Positions 1 through 6,892 of a DNA stretch of 10,146 bases are shown here, piece by piece. The notes below the pieces were generated by a model, which worked only from the letters and a program-made list of their open reading frames with translations, did not search any database and was not told the DNA's origin. Position 1 is the first letter of the stretch, and every line of letters starts with the position of its first letter. The stretch covers positions 1 through 10,146 of the forward strand of contig CAZMLU010000057.1 in NCBI GenBank assembly GCA_964567295.1, written 5' to 3'. This stretch comes from SLJK01 sp964567295 (lineage in GTDB: Bacteria; Bacillota; Dethiobacteria; DTU022; UBA8154). A program made the position numbers and the translations under genes.

Positions 1-413
1 AAGAAAAGCACTCCTATCCAGATACCGATTATATAACCGGGAATAGCTATTAGGGCAGTTAAGTCGCCCCCCGCGATTCTGAGAAGCAGTCTCCATGGGC
101 ATCCGAGAAATACCAAAGCGCCCATCATCATGGCAGCACCCAGTAAAAACCTCAGCACAGTGCTGGATCCACCGCTGGCTTTAAACTCCCGAAAACCAAG
201 GGCACTGATAAAAGCACCCAGGACCAAACCAATAATCTCAGGCCTTATGTACTGCACTACCCCTGCCCGGTGGAAGCCGAGGGCCCCTGTTATATCCCGA
301 ACAAAACAAGCAATACAAAACCCCATGTTAGCGGGGTTTCCCAGTAAAACCAGGCTTACAGCAGTTATGCCTGCTATGACACCTGCAATAATTATAAACT
401 GTTTTTCCTTCAT
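1..413 (-). CDS. yedE: YedE/FdhT selenium-associated membrane transporter, N-terminal part (cut by window edge)
   Basis: The first 137 codons of a polytopic membrane protein are present; the rest lies beyond base 1. The start is ATG at 413-411 behind AAAGGAG at 421-427. An upstream ATG at 418-416 stops after two codons. Visible family signatures are a first membrane helix (about residues 6-24) followed by GNPANMGFCIACF, then VQYIRPEIIG, a GGSS loop and LVFLGCPWR, with cysteines in the GFCIAC and GCP motifs. These match the YedE/FdhT family (sulfur/selenium-related transporters of the YeeE/YedE superfamily), normally about 350-400 residues. The family is known as a selenium-metabolism marker, usually beside yedF. 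It is thought to move a selenium or sulfur species across the membrane, but the substrate is not established. It is divergent from yedF here. Recognition is strong; the substrate is inference. Confidence 0.88.
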   Translation of the reverse strand, partial: MKEKQFIIIAGVIAGITAVSLVLLGNPANMGFCIACFVRDITGALGFHRAGVVQYIRPEIIGLVLGAFISALGFREFKASGGSSTVLRFLLGAAMMMGALVFLGCPWRLLLRIAGGDLTALIAIPGYIIGIWIGVLF

Positions 414-575
414 TCCATTACTCCTTTCTGCTGTTTTTTCATTCCCATTATAATAATAAACGCAGTCATAATGGAAATAGAAATAGTCTATACTATGCAA
501 GTGAAAATTAGTACTTAACGATAATTAAGAATGATGGAGGGGTAAAAGGTGTATTTCTGGCTAAATGAGTAGGCT

Positions 576-604
576 TTGCACTATAGTTGTTGTCAATAGA
601 TAAA
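576..604 (+). promoter_or_regulatory. Candidate sigma-A promoter for yedF
   Basis: TTGCAC at 576-581 and GATAAA at 599-604 are separated by 17 bases; each matches four of six consensus positions. It points at yedF and would leave a leader of a little over 100 bases. This is a by-eye match in AT-rich DNA, so it is weak. Confidence 0.28.
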
Positions 605-637
605 GCAGCACTTATTTGCATAATGTATTGGGCTGCT
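604..637. repeat. Inverted repeat AGCAGC / GCTGCT in the yedF leader
   Basis: A perfect 6-base inverted repeat (604-609 and 632-637) encloses 22 bases, which contain a smaller TTAT/ATAA pairing. It lies just downstream of, and overlaps the end of, the candidate yedF promoter. It could be an operator or a leader hairpin. It has no T-run, so it is not a terminator. Confidence 0.3.
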
Positions 638-725
638 ATATGGGTATTTGATATGCTTAACACTGTAGAAGGTTTCAGCAGGGCTGTGGAAATGAAGCCT
701 CCAGTAAAACAAAAGGGGGATTAAA

Positions 726-1373
726 ATGTTGTACAAAGAGATTGATAACAGGGGGCTGCAGTGTCCCCAACCGGTAATAAACACAAAAAAAGCCCTGGAA
801 GAATTGAATCTTCAGGGAGATGAAGGTTATCTGCTTACGGCCATTGTTGACAATGAAGGGGCAAAAGAAAACGTGGCCCGTTATGCCACCACGATGGGGT
901 GCCAGGTAAATACAGAAAAAAAAGGAAATGATTATTTCATTTCCATTAGCAAAGCGACGGAAGAACCTAAAACGCAGGAACAGCCCTCGGAGCTTGAAGA
1001 AATTGAGCGCTGTCACTGTGGGGGCGCAGCTCCAACCGGGGTGAAGATATTTTTGATCAAATCTTCCACCATGGGAGAGGGAAGCCAGGAACTGGGCAGG
1101 ATACTAATGCGCAGTTTTATTTACACCATAAAAGAGACCACTCCACTGCCTGCCAAAATGCTTTTCCTAAACAGCGGAGTATACCTGACCACCGAAGGAA
1201 GTCCTGTCCTCGAAGATCTGCAAGAATTAGAAAAGATGGGCGTGGAGGTGTTTTCCTGCGGCACTTGCCTGGACTATTACCAGTTAAAAGAAAAACTGCA
1301 GGTTGGTAATATTACTAATATGTACGATACTTTGGAAAGTATTTATGCCGCAGAAAGGTGTATCACTTTATAA
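726..1373 (+). CDS. yedF: YedF selenium metabolism protein (TusA-like plus DsrE-like domains)
   Basis: This 215-residue cytoplasmic protein has the two-domain build of YedF. Residues 1-75 are TusA/SirA-like with the signature RGLQCPQPV (Cys13 is the expected chalcogen-carrying residue). A linker follows with a CHC pair (Cys96, Cys98). Residues 106-215 are DsrE/F-like, with SSTMGEGSQELG, the FLNSGV strand and FSCGTCLDYY (Cys178 and Cys181). Length is close to the usual 190-215. The start is ATG 726 behind AAGGGGG. The family co-occurs with selenophosphate and selenocysteine genes and is thought to carry selenium or sulfur as a persulfide/perselenide; the exact reaction is not known. It is divergent from yedE and heads a run of six plus-strand genes. 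The next gene starts about 58 bases downstream, so co-transcription is likely. Confidence 0.92.
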   Translation: MLYKEIDNRGLQCPQPVINTKKALEELNLQGDEGYLLTAIVDNEGAKENVARYATTMGCQVNTEKKGNDYFISISKATEEPKTQEQPSELEEIERCHCGGAAPTGVKIFLIKSSTMGEGSQELGRILMRSFIYTIKETTPLPAKMLFLNSGVYLTTEGSPVLEDLQELEKMGVEVFSCGTCLDYYQLKEKLQVGNITNMYDTLESIYAAERCITL

Positions 1374-1431
1374 TAATTCCAATTACAGTTAGCAAATATT
1401 GACTGGAAAATATTTCGGAAAGGAAAATAAA

Positions 1432-2735
1432 TTGGGAGATATTGGACTGTTAGATAATGTGCTCAAAGGTTTTATGGATATGCGAGAAGATTCTATATCC
1501 AAAATTTTGGCAGCTCAAAAAAGAGGGCAAAAAATTGTAGGGGTTTATTGTACTTATTGTCCCAAGGAGCTTATTATAGCAGCCGGAGCTATTCCCGTAG
1601 GGCTTTGCGGTACCCGTGAAGAACCTATCCCGGCCGCCGAGGCTATTCTTCCTCGTAATCTATGCCCGCTTATTAAGTCGTCCTTTGGTTTTGCCGTTAC
1701 GGATACCTGCCCCTTTTTTCATCTCTCGGATCTGGTAGTGGGGGAAACCACCTGTGACGGAAAACGTAAAATGTTCGAGCTGCTGCAGGAATTGAAACCA
1801 GTGCATGTAATGCAGCTTCCCCACCAGCAAAGGGATGAAGCTTCTTTTTCATTCTGGTTAGAAGAACTGCGGAGATTAAAAACAAGGCTTGAAGAGGAAA
1901 TTGGGACTGAAATAAGTGACGATAAAATCAGGAATGCCATTACCATTGTTAAACGTGAGAAGGAAGCTTTGAAAGCGCTTTTTGATCTCAGCCGCAAAGA
2001 TCCGCCTCCTTTCAGCGGGATGGAGCTGCTTACCATTTCCTGGTTAAAAGGTTTCAGTAGTGATGCCGAGATTTTTTATAGTATGCTGGAAGAACTTGTG
2101 GAAGTTGCACATCACAGGAAAGTGCAGAGTGGGAAAGGAAAGCCCCGGGTTCTTCTTACAGGTTGCCCGGTAGGCTTGGGGAGTGAAAAAATTGTTCGCC
2201 TGATAGAGGAGTTGGGGGGTATAGTTGTAGCTATGGAGAATTGCAGCAGCTATAAGACACTTGAGCTGCAGGTTGAGGATAACGGTGATGATCCTCTACT
2301 ATCGTTGGCCCAGGCATACTTAAAAATACCCTGTTCCTGTATGAGCCCTAATCCGTACAGGTTGGAGCTTTTATCGCGCATGATTGATGATTTCAAAGTC
2401 CAAGCCGTAGTGGATTTGACCTGGCAGGCATGTCACACCTATAACATTGAGGCCGGTGCCGTGCAAAAAATGGTAAAAGGGATAGGATTGNNNNNNNNNN
2501 NNNNNNNNNNNNNNNNNNNNNNNNNNNNNNNNNNNNNNNNNNNNNNNNNNNNNNNNNNNNNNNNNNNNNNNNNNNNNNNNNNNNNNNNNNCACCTATAAC
2601 ATTGAGGCCGGTGCCGTGCAAAAAATGGTAAAAGGGATAGGATTGCCTTATATGCACCTGGAGACCGATTACTCTTCTTCTGATGATGGACATATCAAGG
2701 TACGACTTGAAGCGATGTTAGAAATCGTTTCCTGA
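1432..2735 (+). CDS. yjiM: YjiM-like double-cubane-cluster reductase (2-hydroxyacyl-CoA dehydratase subunit-like), interrupted by an artificial gap
   Basis: This is a member of the HgdB/BcrC-like family, closest to E. coli YjiM and the Carboxydothermus double-cubane cluster protein, which carries an [8Fe-9S] cluster and catalyses difficult ATP-driven reductions. Visible landmarks are YCTYCPKEL, LPRNLCPLIKSS, TDTCPFF, GETTCDGKRKM, HVMQLPHQ, the second-half TGCPVG, ENCSS, CSCMSPN and QACHTYN, and the C-terminal ETDYSSSD. Cysteines therefore lie at all expected places. I chose TTG 1432, with GGAAAGG 8 bases upstream; an in-frame TTG at 1399 lacks a binding site. Deleting 100 Ns and one copy of the flanking 55-base repeat gives one clean frame of 382 residues, the normal family length. 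The natural substrate is unknown. The ATPase activator (YjiL/HgdC type) that normally reduces this family is not in the window. Confidence 0.88.
2436..2490. repeat. 55-base direct repeat, copy 1, left of gap 1
   Basis: It is identical to 2591-2645 on the other side of the N run. It encodes the QACHTYN region of the YjiM-like protein. It is a contig-end overlap rather than a biological repeat. Confidence 0.93.
2491..2590. other. Assembly gap 1 (100 Ns), probably artificial
   Basis: Exactly 100 Ns lie between two identical 55-base flanks. The reading frame closes perfectly if the Ns and one flank are dropped, so the true gap is probably minus 55 bases. Confidence 0.95.
2591..2645. repeat. 55-base direct repeat, copy 2, right of gap 1
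   Basis: This is the exact copy of 2436-2490. True coding sequence resumes at 2646 in the frame that ends at 2490. Confidence 0.93.
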
Positions 2736-2825
2736 TGACAACGATTATTGATTAAAAGCCGATTGTTAATATTTTTCCAGATAACTTATCCTTTAATTAA
2801 GTAGTAGAAAGCAGGGTGATTATTT

Positions 2826-3380
2826 TTGAAGCGCAGTCGCAAAATTGTGGTACTAAGCCACTGCTTGCTCAATGGGAACAGTAAAATTAGAGGCGGTGCG
2901 ATATACGGTACTATTCTTGAACCAGTACTGGAATTCATAGTAGCCCAAAAAGCTGGGATAATCCAATTACCTTGCCCGGAGCACAGTTTTTCCGGTGAAG
3001 CGCGATGGGGAAAGTCTAAAGCTCAGTACGATTCACCATTTTTTCGCAATCACTGTCAGAACGTTTTAAGACTGGTGGTGGATGGTCTCCTGGATTACCA
3101 AAACAACAATTACCAACTGTTAGGAGTCTTGGGTATTAGTGGTAGCCCTTCCTGCGGTGTTTTTGAAACTTTCCAGGCAGATTGGGGAGGTGAAATTAAC
3201 GATTGTTTGACAAGTTCTACAATGAAATCGGGGCGTATGGTTGAGGAACCAGGAGTGTTTATAGAAGTATTTCAAGCTATGCTTGCGGAGAAAGGGCTGA
3301 GCTTGTTTTTTACAGACGTTAAAGAAGGTGATATGCCTGGAACTATGGAGGTCTTAAAGAAAATGTTCCAGCAGGAGTAA
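2826..3380 (+). CDS. TudS-related putative desulfidase (CD3072-like)
   Basis: This 184-residue cytoplasmic protein resembles the TudS/DUF523 group, whose characterised member removes sulfur from thiouracil using a [4Fe-4S] cluster held by three cysteines. Three well-separated cysteines fit that pattern: SHCLLN (Cys13), LPCPEHSF (Cys50) and GSPSCGV (Cys110), leaving one iron free to accept sulfide. From memory it matches a subfamily named after Clostridioides difficile CD3072, whose neighbours are the same ECF genes as here. The start is TTG 2826 after AGGGTGA (about 2813-2819). The 90-base gap upstream holds a weak promoter-like pair (TTGTTA at 2763, TATCCT at 2787, 18-base spacer), so this gene may begin its own transcript. 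The S component starts 28 bases downstream. The substrate is unknown; a thiolated base or related compound is inference. Confidence 0.78.
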   Translation: MKRSRKIVVLSHCLLNGNSKIRGGAIYGTILEPVLEFIVAQKAGIIQLPCPEHSFSGEARWGKSKAQYDSPFFRNHCQNVLRLVVDGLLDYQNNNYQLLGVLGISGSPSCGVFETFQADWGGEINDCLTSSTMKSGRMVEEPGVFIEVFQAMLAEKGLSLFFTDVKEGDMPGTMEVLKKMFQQE

Positions 3381-3407
3381 TAATATCCTAAAGAGAGGTG
3401 GATTTAT

Positions 3408-3980
3408 GTGGACAGGCGATTAACTATTGCTTTTATTGTTATTGGAATCGGAATAAATATTGTAGGAGGCACTTTAGCTTCAGCGATAAAAATTCCACTT
3501 TTTCTTGACACCATCGGAACAATGTTGGTGGCAGTTCTTCTTGGTCCATGGATAGGTGCTTTAACAGGACTACTGAGCAATGTATTCCAGGGTATTGTGA
3601 CCAGTCCCACTACAATACCGTTTGGTATTGTTAATGCAGCCATCGGACTTATTGTTGGTTATATTGCTTTGTGGCGTGGTTTTGAGGATTATATTACCCC
3701 TCTTATTGTGGGGGTTATCCTCGCAATAGTTGCACCTGTAATCGGCACACCTATTGCTGTTTATGTGTTTGGTGGTTTGACTGGTGGAGGAGTGGATATA
3801 CTTTATGGAATTCTGTTGGGCAGTTCTGATCGCATTTTTGCGAGTGCTTTTTTAGCCCGAATACCAACTAACTTAGCGGATAAAGTACTTTCGGCCTACC
3901 TGGTAATGTTTGTTATTAGGAGCCTACCGCCTCAATGGAAAAGAATGCGTGCTTTTAAAGTTGCTTCCCAAAAAAGTTAA
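3408..3980 (+). CDS. ECF transporter substrate-binding S component (CD3073-like)
   Basis: This is a 190-residue, highly hydrophobic protein with about five or six membrane segments (near residues 6-26, 36-62, 68-90, 96-122, 128-150 and 160-172). The N-terminal FLDTIGTML motif and glycine-rich small-residue helices are typical of ECF S components, which give an energy-coupling transporter its specificity. The start is GTG 3408, seven bases after AGAGAGGTGG. The overlapping ATG at 3406 stops after five codons and is a decoy. It sits between the desulfidase and EcfT, and I recall the same order around C. difficile CD3072-CD3073. It is not recognisable as one of the familiar vitamin S components (RibU, ThiT, BioY, FolT, PdxU). 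The ligand cannot be read from the sequence; linkage suggests the desulfidase substrate. Confidence 0.8.
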   Translation: MDRRLTIAFIVIGIGINIVGGTLASAIKIPLFLDTIGTMLVAVLLGPWIGALTGLLSNVFQGIVTSPTTIPFGIVNAAIGLIVGYIALWRGFEDYITPLIVGVILAIVAPVIGTPIAVYVFGGLTGGGVDILYGILLGSSDRIFASAFLARIPTNLADKVLSAYLVMFVIRSLPPQWKRMRAFKVASQKS

Positions 3981-4011
3981 TAAGGTTTTGTTATAGCGAA
4001 GCGAGGTAATT

Positions 4012-4755
4012 TTGCCATTGTATGTTGCGAAGGAAAAGGGATTCTGGTACCAAACTCCAGTTAAAGCCAAGTTTTTTGTATTTTCTATGTTGCTTTTGGG
4101 CTTGTTATTTTCTGTACAAGTTAATGTCCTTATGGCTAATGTGGCATTTATTTTATTGTTTTCCGTGTCAGCCGGTGGTGGAATTACCCTAATAAAAAGG
4201 TGCAAACCCTTTGTATTTTTTGTTTTATTTATCATTGCTTTCCATACAGTGCTGAATCCGGCCAGTGTAACCTGGTGGGGATGGTTGGGCTGGGAAGGTT
4301 TTATATATGGGAGCGTAGTGGGGCTGCGTCTTTTGGGAATAGTTTTATTGACCCAAATATTTTTGATGAGTACTACATTCAAGGAAGTAATCTTGCTGTT
4401 TAGCAGTTGGAACAAAGATTTGGGTGTTATCATGTTGATGGTCTTGGGTATTTTACCTGTACTCTACCAGGAATTAAATATTACCTCCCAGGCACAGCAG
4501 TCCAGGGGGCTGCACTGGAAAGGACTGAAAAGTAAGGTAAAAGCATACTTAGTTATGTTAATCCCTGTAATCATCAAGTCCTTATACCGCGCCCAGGGAA
4601 TGGCCTACCTTCTTTATTTGAGAAACTACGGAGAAGATGGAATAAGACAGGTTGCTACGGAAGAACTCTTGTCCACATGGACCAAAGGCTCCCGTCTTCC
4701 CGTGGTTTTTTCTATTCTTTTTTGCATCGGAAACATTACAGGATTTATCTTGTAG
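4012..4755 (+). CDS. ECF transporter transmembrane scaffold EcfT
   Basis: This 247-residue membrane protein is the coupling (T) subunit linking the S component to the ATPases. Hydrophobic helices lie near residues 20-37, 40-54, 66-82, 97-120 and 136-152, with a last one at about 229-246. The cytoplasmic region carries the two coupling-helix motifs. The first is AQQSRG (161-166), close to the A-x-x-ARG consensus. The second, RAQGMAYLLYLRNYG (193-207), keeps the arginine but has LRN where ARG is usual. The start is TTG 4012 behind GCGAGGT. It begins 31 bases after the S component and ends 17 bases before EcfA, consistent with one operon. The unequal coupling motifs parallel the unequal ATP sites in the fused EcfA. 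Confidence 0.82.
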   Translation: MPLYVAKEKGFWYQTPVKAKFFVFSMLLLGLLFSVQVNVLMANVAFILLFSVSAGGGITLIKRCKPFVFFVLFIIAFHTVLNPASVTWWGWLGWEGFIYGSVVGLRLLGIVLLTQIFLMSTTFKEVILLFSSWNKDLGVIMLMVLGILPVLYQELNITSQAQQSRGLHWKGLKSKVKAYLVMLIPVIIKSLYRAQGMAYLLYLRNYGEDGIRQVATEELLSTWTKGSRLPVVFSILFCIGNITGFIL

Positions 4756-4772
4756 AAAGCAGGAGATAGTTG

Positions 4773-6355
4773 ATGCTATATATTCATAACCTTACTGTTT
4801 GCTTTCAAGATGCTTCTAAAGAAGTCTTGAAAGACATTTCCCTTTCCCTAAAAGCAGGAGAAGTTGGGCTTGTCTTAGGTGGAAATGACAGCGGTAAATC
4901 TACATTACTGCACTGTATTTCAGGAATTATTCCTCGCATCAAGAAAGCATCTTTGAGCGGCTCCTGCACTGTTGTTGGAGGGCAGCTGGGAGTTTTGCTT
5001 CAGGACAGTGACCTGTTTCTACTGACCACAGTACAGGAAGAATTGGACTTCTGTCTCTTGAATGCTGGAGTTACCGGAAATGTAATTGTTAAAATGCGGC
5101 AGCAGGTGGAAAAGCAGCTCAAAATTGACAAATTGGAACAGCGTCAAATGCATACCCTTTCCGGCGGAGAACGGCAAAGAGTAGCATTGGGAGCGGCTCT
5201 TATAAGTAGGCCACAGCTTCTTTTACTTGACGAACCGCTGGCACAGTTGGATATTGATTTTGCCGAAACTTTTTTGAATTACCTTTGCTATCTGGCACAG
5301 GCAGGAGTATGTATCCTGGTATCATCAACTTCAAGTTATTCGTTCAGGAAGCTGCCTTTTCGTTTTTTTCTTTTGGAGGAAGGCAGGTTGATAGAACAGG
5401 GGGACCGAAAATCCTTAAACGCAATAAAAGAAAAAGCGGAGAAAACGGGGATAGATATAGATGGGAAAGATTTATTATTTCAGAAAGCGGGTTTTTGTTG
5501 CTTAAGTCAAAAAAAAAGCTTTCACAACTCTGTTCCAGTTCTTTCCATGCATAATGTGAGCTATGCTTACCAAGACTGTTTTCAGCTGAAAGACGTTGAG
5601 TTGGAGGTATTTGCTGGGGAAATTGTTGCTATCACCGGTCCTAACGGTTCTGGAAANNNNNNNNNNNNNNNNNNNNNNNNNNNNNNNNNNNNNNNNNNNN
5701 NNNNNNNNNNNNNNNNNNNNNNNNNNNNNNNNNNNNNNNNNNNNNNNNNNNNNNNNTGGAGGTATTTGCTGGGGAAATTGTTGCTATCACCGGTCCTAAC
5801 GGTTCTGGAAAAACTACACTGCTCAAGCTGGCTGCCGGTATTTTTCAGGCTGAATGCGGCGAGATACAGGTCCTGGGAAAAAGCATCAGGGGACTGTCGA
5901 TTGCAGAAGCTACAGAAAAAGTAGGGTTTTTGTTCCAAAACCCTGACCACCAGCTATTTCAAAGTACAGTGAAAAAGGAAGTTGCTTGGGGATTACTTAC
6001 AAGGGGGTGTGAGCCAGATATAGCGACAAAAAAAGCTTGGCATATGCTGAAAAAGCTTGGTATTGAGCACCTGGCTCATGAGCATCCTTATTCGTTAAGT
6101 AAAGCCACCCGCCAGTGGGTTGCTCTGGCCAGTGTACTAGTGCAGGATCCTTTACTCCTGTTGTTGGATGAGCCCACTATTGGCCTTGATACTCTGGCGG
6201 CAACCAGGTTCATGGAATGGATCATGGAGTTGGCGGAAAAGTTGGTGGCGGTAGCTTTAGTAACTCATCAAAAAGAATTGGCCTATAATTTTGCGCATAG
6301 AGTGGTTTCCATGAATGAGGGAAGGGTTATTCCTGCTGGTAATTTGATGAGCTAA
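4773..6355 (+). CDS. Fused two-domain EcfA ATPase with asymmetric ATP sites, interrupted by an artificial gap
   Basis: Removing the 100 Ns and one 55-base flank restores a 475-residue tandem ABC ATPase that powers the ECF transporter. Domain 1 (about 1-215) has Walker A GGNDSGKST (36-44), Q-loop Gln77, signature LSGGERQ (129-135) and Walker B LLLLDE (149-154). Where the switch histidine belongs (about 183-187) it reads VSSTS. A linker runs to about 255. Domain 2 has GPNGSGKTT (289-297), Gln337, a degenerate signature LSKATRQ (390-396), Walker B ending DE (414-415) and VTHQ with His447. The start ATG 4773 follows AGGAG by seven bases; TTG 4770 just before it is less well spaced. The second half alone could be mistaken for a separate gene because of the gap. 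Fused EcfA pairs are known; this complementary motif loss is unusual. Confidence 0.87.
5602..5656. repeat. 55-base direct repeat, copy 1, left of gap 2
   Basis: It is identical to 5757-5811 across the N run and covers the start of the second Walker A motif of the fused ATPase. It is a contig-overlap artefact. Confidence 0.93.
5657..5756. other. Assembly gap 2 (100 Ns), probably artificial
   Basis: Exactly 100 Ns lie between identical 55-base flanks. The Walker A lysine codon is split across the join (AA at 5655-5656, A at 5812) and is perfectly restored when the Ns and one flank are removed. Confidence 0.95.
5757..5811. repeat. 55-base direct repeat, copy 2, right of gap 2
   Basis: This is the exact copy of 5602-5656. 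Unique sequence resumes at 5812. Confidence 0.93.
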
Positions 6356-6413
6356 GACCTTATTAATATATGTTCTGTTTTTTTAAAAGTAACTGTCTAT
6401 AAGTACCATTTGC

Positions 6414-6887
6414 TCAGCTGCGCAGGCCGGCCACAATTCTTTGCGGGCGCAAAACCATTTGCAGGGCGTCGTCAATATTTTTTACCAGGAGATCCGCGTG
6501 CCGGAGAGCTTGCGCAGAACATCCTTCCCGGCCTAACACGGCAATTCCAATATCTGCTTTTTTCAACATTTCGGTATCGTTAGTACCGTTGCCTATTGCT
6601 ATGACTCCTTCGTTACCCAACCCTTCCAAAAACTGACCCTTTGCCATGGCCACATTTTCACCGGCCAGAACTTTGATTTCCTTCTTCAGGCCTTGTTCTT
6701 GCAGTCGGGTCGCAGATCCCAGGGTATCAGCGGTCAAAATGTATACCCGCAAGATATCGCCAACCTCTTTTAAAAGATGGAGGGTATTCTCAGGTATGGT
6801 TCCATCTGTTGCAAGGGTACCGTTCAGATCTAGAAGGATATTGCGCAGAATAATTTTTTTACGGCCGGGGATATCCAAGGTTAGCAA
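6414..6887 (-). CDS. HAD-family phosphatase related to soluble P-type ATPase domains
   Basis: This small cytoplasmic HAD protein of 157 residues has motif I LLDLNGTLA (nucleophile Asp20; the +2 residue is Asn22 rather than Asp), motif II LTADT (51-55), a motif III lysine near 83 and motif IV GNGTNDTEML (99-108, Asp104), followed by ADIGIAVLG. This is the pattern of the COG4087-type 'soluble P-type ATPase' proteins, which resemble the catalytic core of a cation pump without any membrane part. The substrate is not known. I start it at TTG 6887, eight bases after AAGGAG; an in-frame GTG at 6896 overlaps that binding site and is unlikely. It begins five bases after the stop of the preceding ferredoxin-like gene, so it is translationally linked to the NADH module. 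It converges with the ECF operon. Confidence 0.8.
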   Translation of the reverse strand: MLTLDIPGRKKIILRNILLDLNGTLATDGTIPENTLHLLKEVGDILRVYILTADTLGSATRLQEQGLKKEIKVLAGENVAMAKGQFLEGLGNEGVIAIGNGTNDTEMLKKADIGIAVLGREGCSAQALRHADLLVKNIDDALQMVLRPQRIVAGLRS

Positions 6888-6892
6888 TATAC

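Larger units (their letters stand above)
414..725. other. Divergent intergenic region between yedE and yedF
   Basis: There are 312 bases without a convincing gene. It holds the yedE ribosome binding site at its left end, a candidate plus-strand promoter at 576-604, an inverted repeat at 604-637, and the yedF ribosome binding site (AAGGGGG, about 713-719). A start-like GTG behind GGAGGGG near 536-541 gives only seven codons (MYFWLNE) before a stop. A 33-codon frame from ATG 623 to the stop at 722-724 ends one base before the yedF start but has no ribosome binding site. ATAGT-ctat-ACTAT, a short perfect inverted repeat, lies near 483-496. A perfect TATAAT on the minus strand (447-452) could serve yedE, but its -35 is poor. 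Confidence 0.6.

Noticed and set aside
130..453. Plus-strand open frame at the left edge
   Set aside because: It is the antisense shadow of yedE, whose family motifs are clear on the minus strand.
623..724. A 33-codon gene directly before yedF
   Set aside because: No ribosome binding site and no family resemblance; kept only as part of the leader description.
2491..2631. Apparent C-terminal frameshift or truncation of the YjiM-like protein after the N run
   Set aside because: The frame is lost only because of 155 artificial bases; sequence after 2645 continues the correct frame to the stop at 2733-2735.
2736..2825. Intrinsic terminator after the YjiM-like gene
   Set aside because: AT-rich with a short T-run near 2772, but the possible stem (around 2743-2768) has too many mismatches.
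3924..4433. Minus-strand open frame across the S component and EcfT
   Set aside because: Low-complexity translation opposite two membrane-protein genes; no family resemblance.
5930..6355. A separate short ATP-binding gene starting at ATG 5930
   Set aside because: It lacks Walker A, has no ribosome binding site, and is simply the C-terminal part of the fused ATPase after the gap is closed.
6356..6413. Bidirectional terminator between the convergent ECF and HAD genes
   Set aside because: A T-run is present near 6378, but no stem of convincing length precedes it in either direction.
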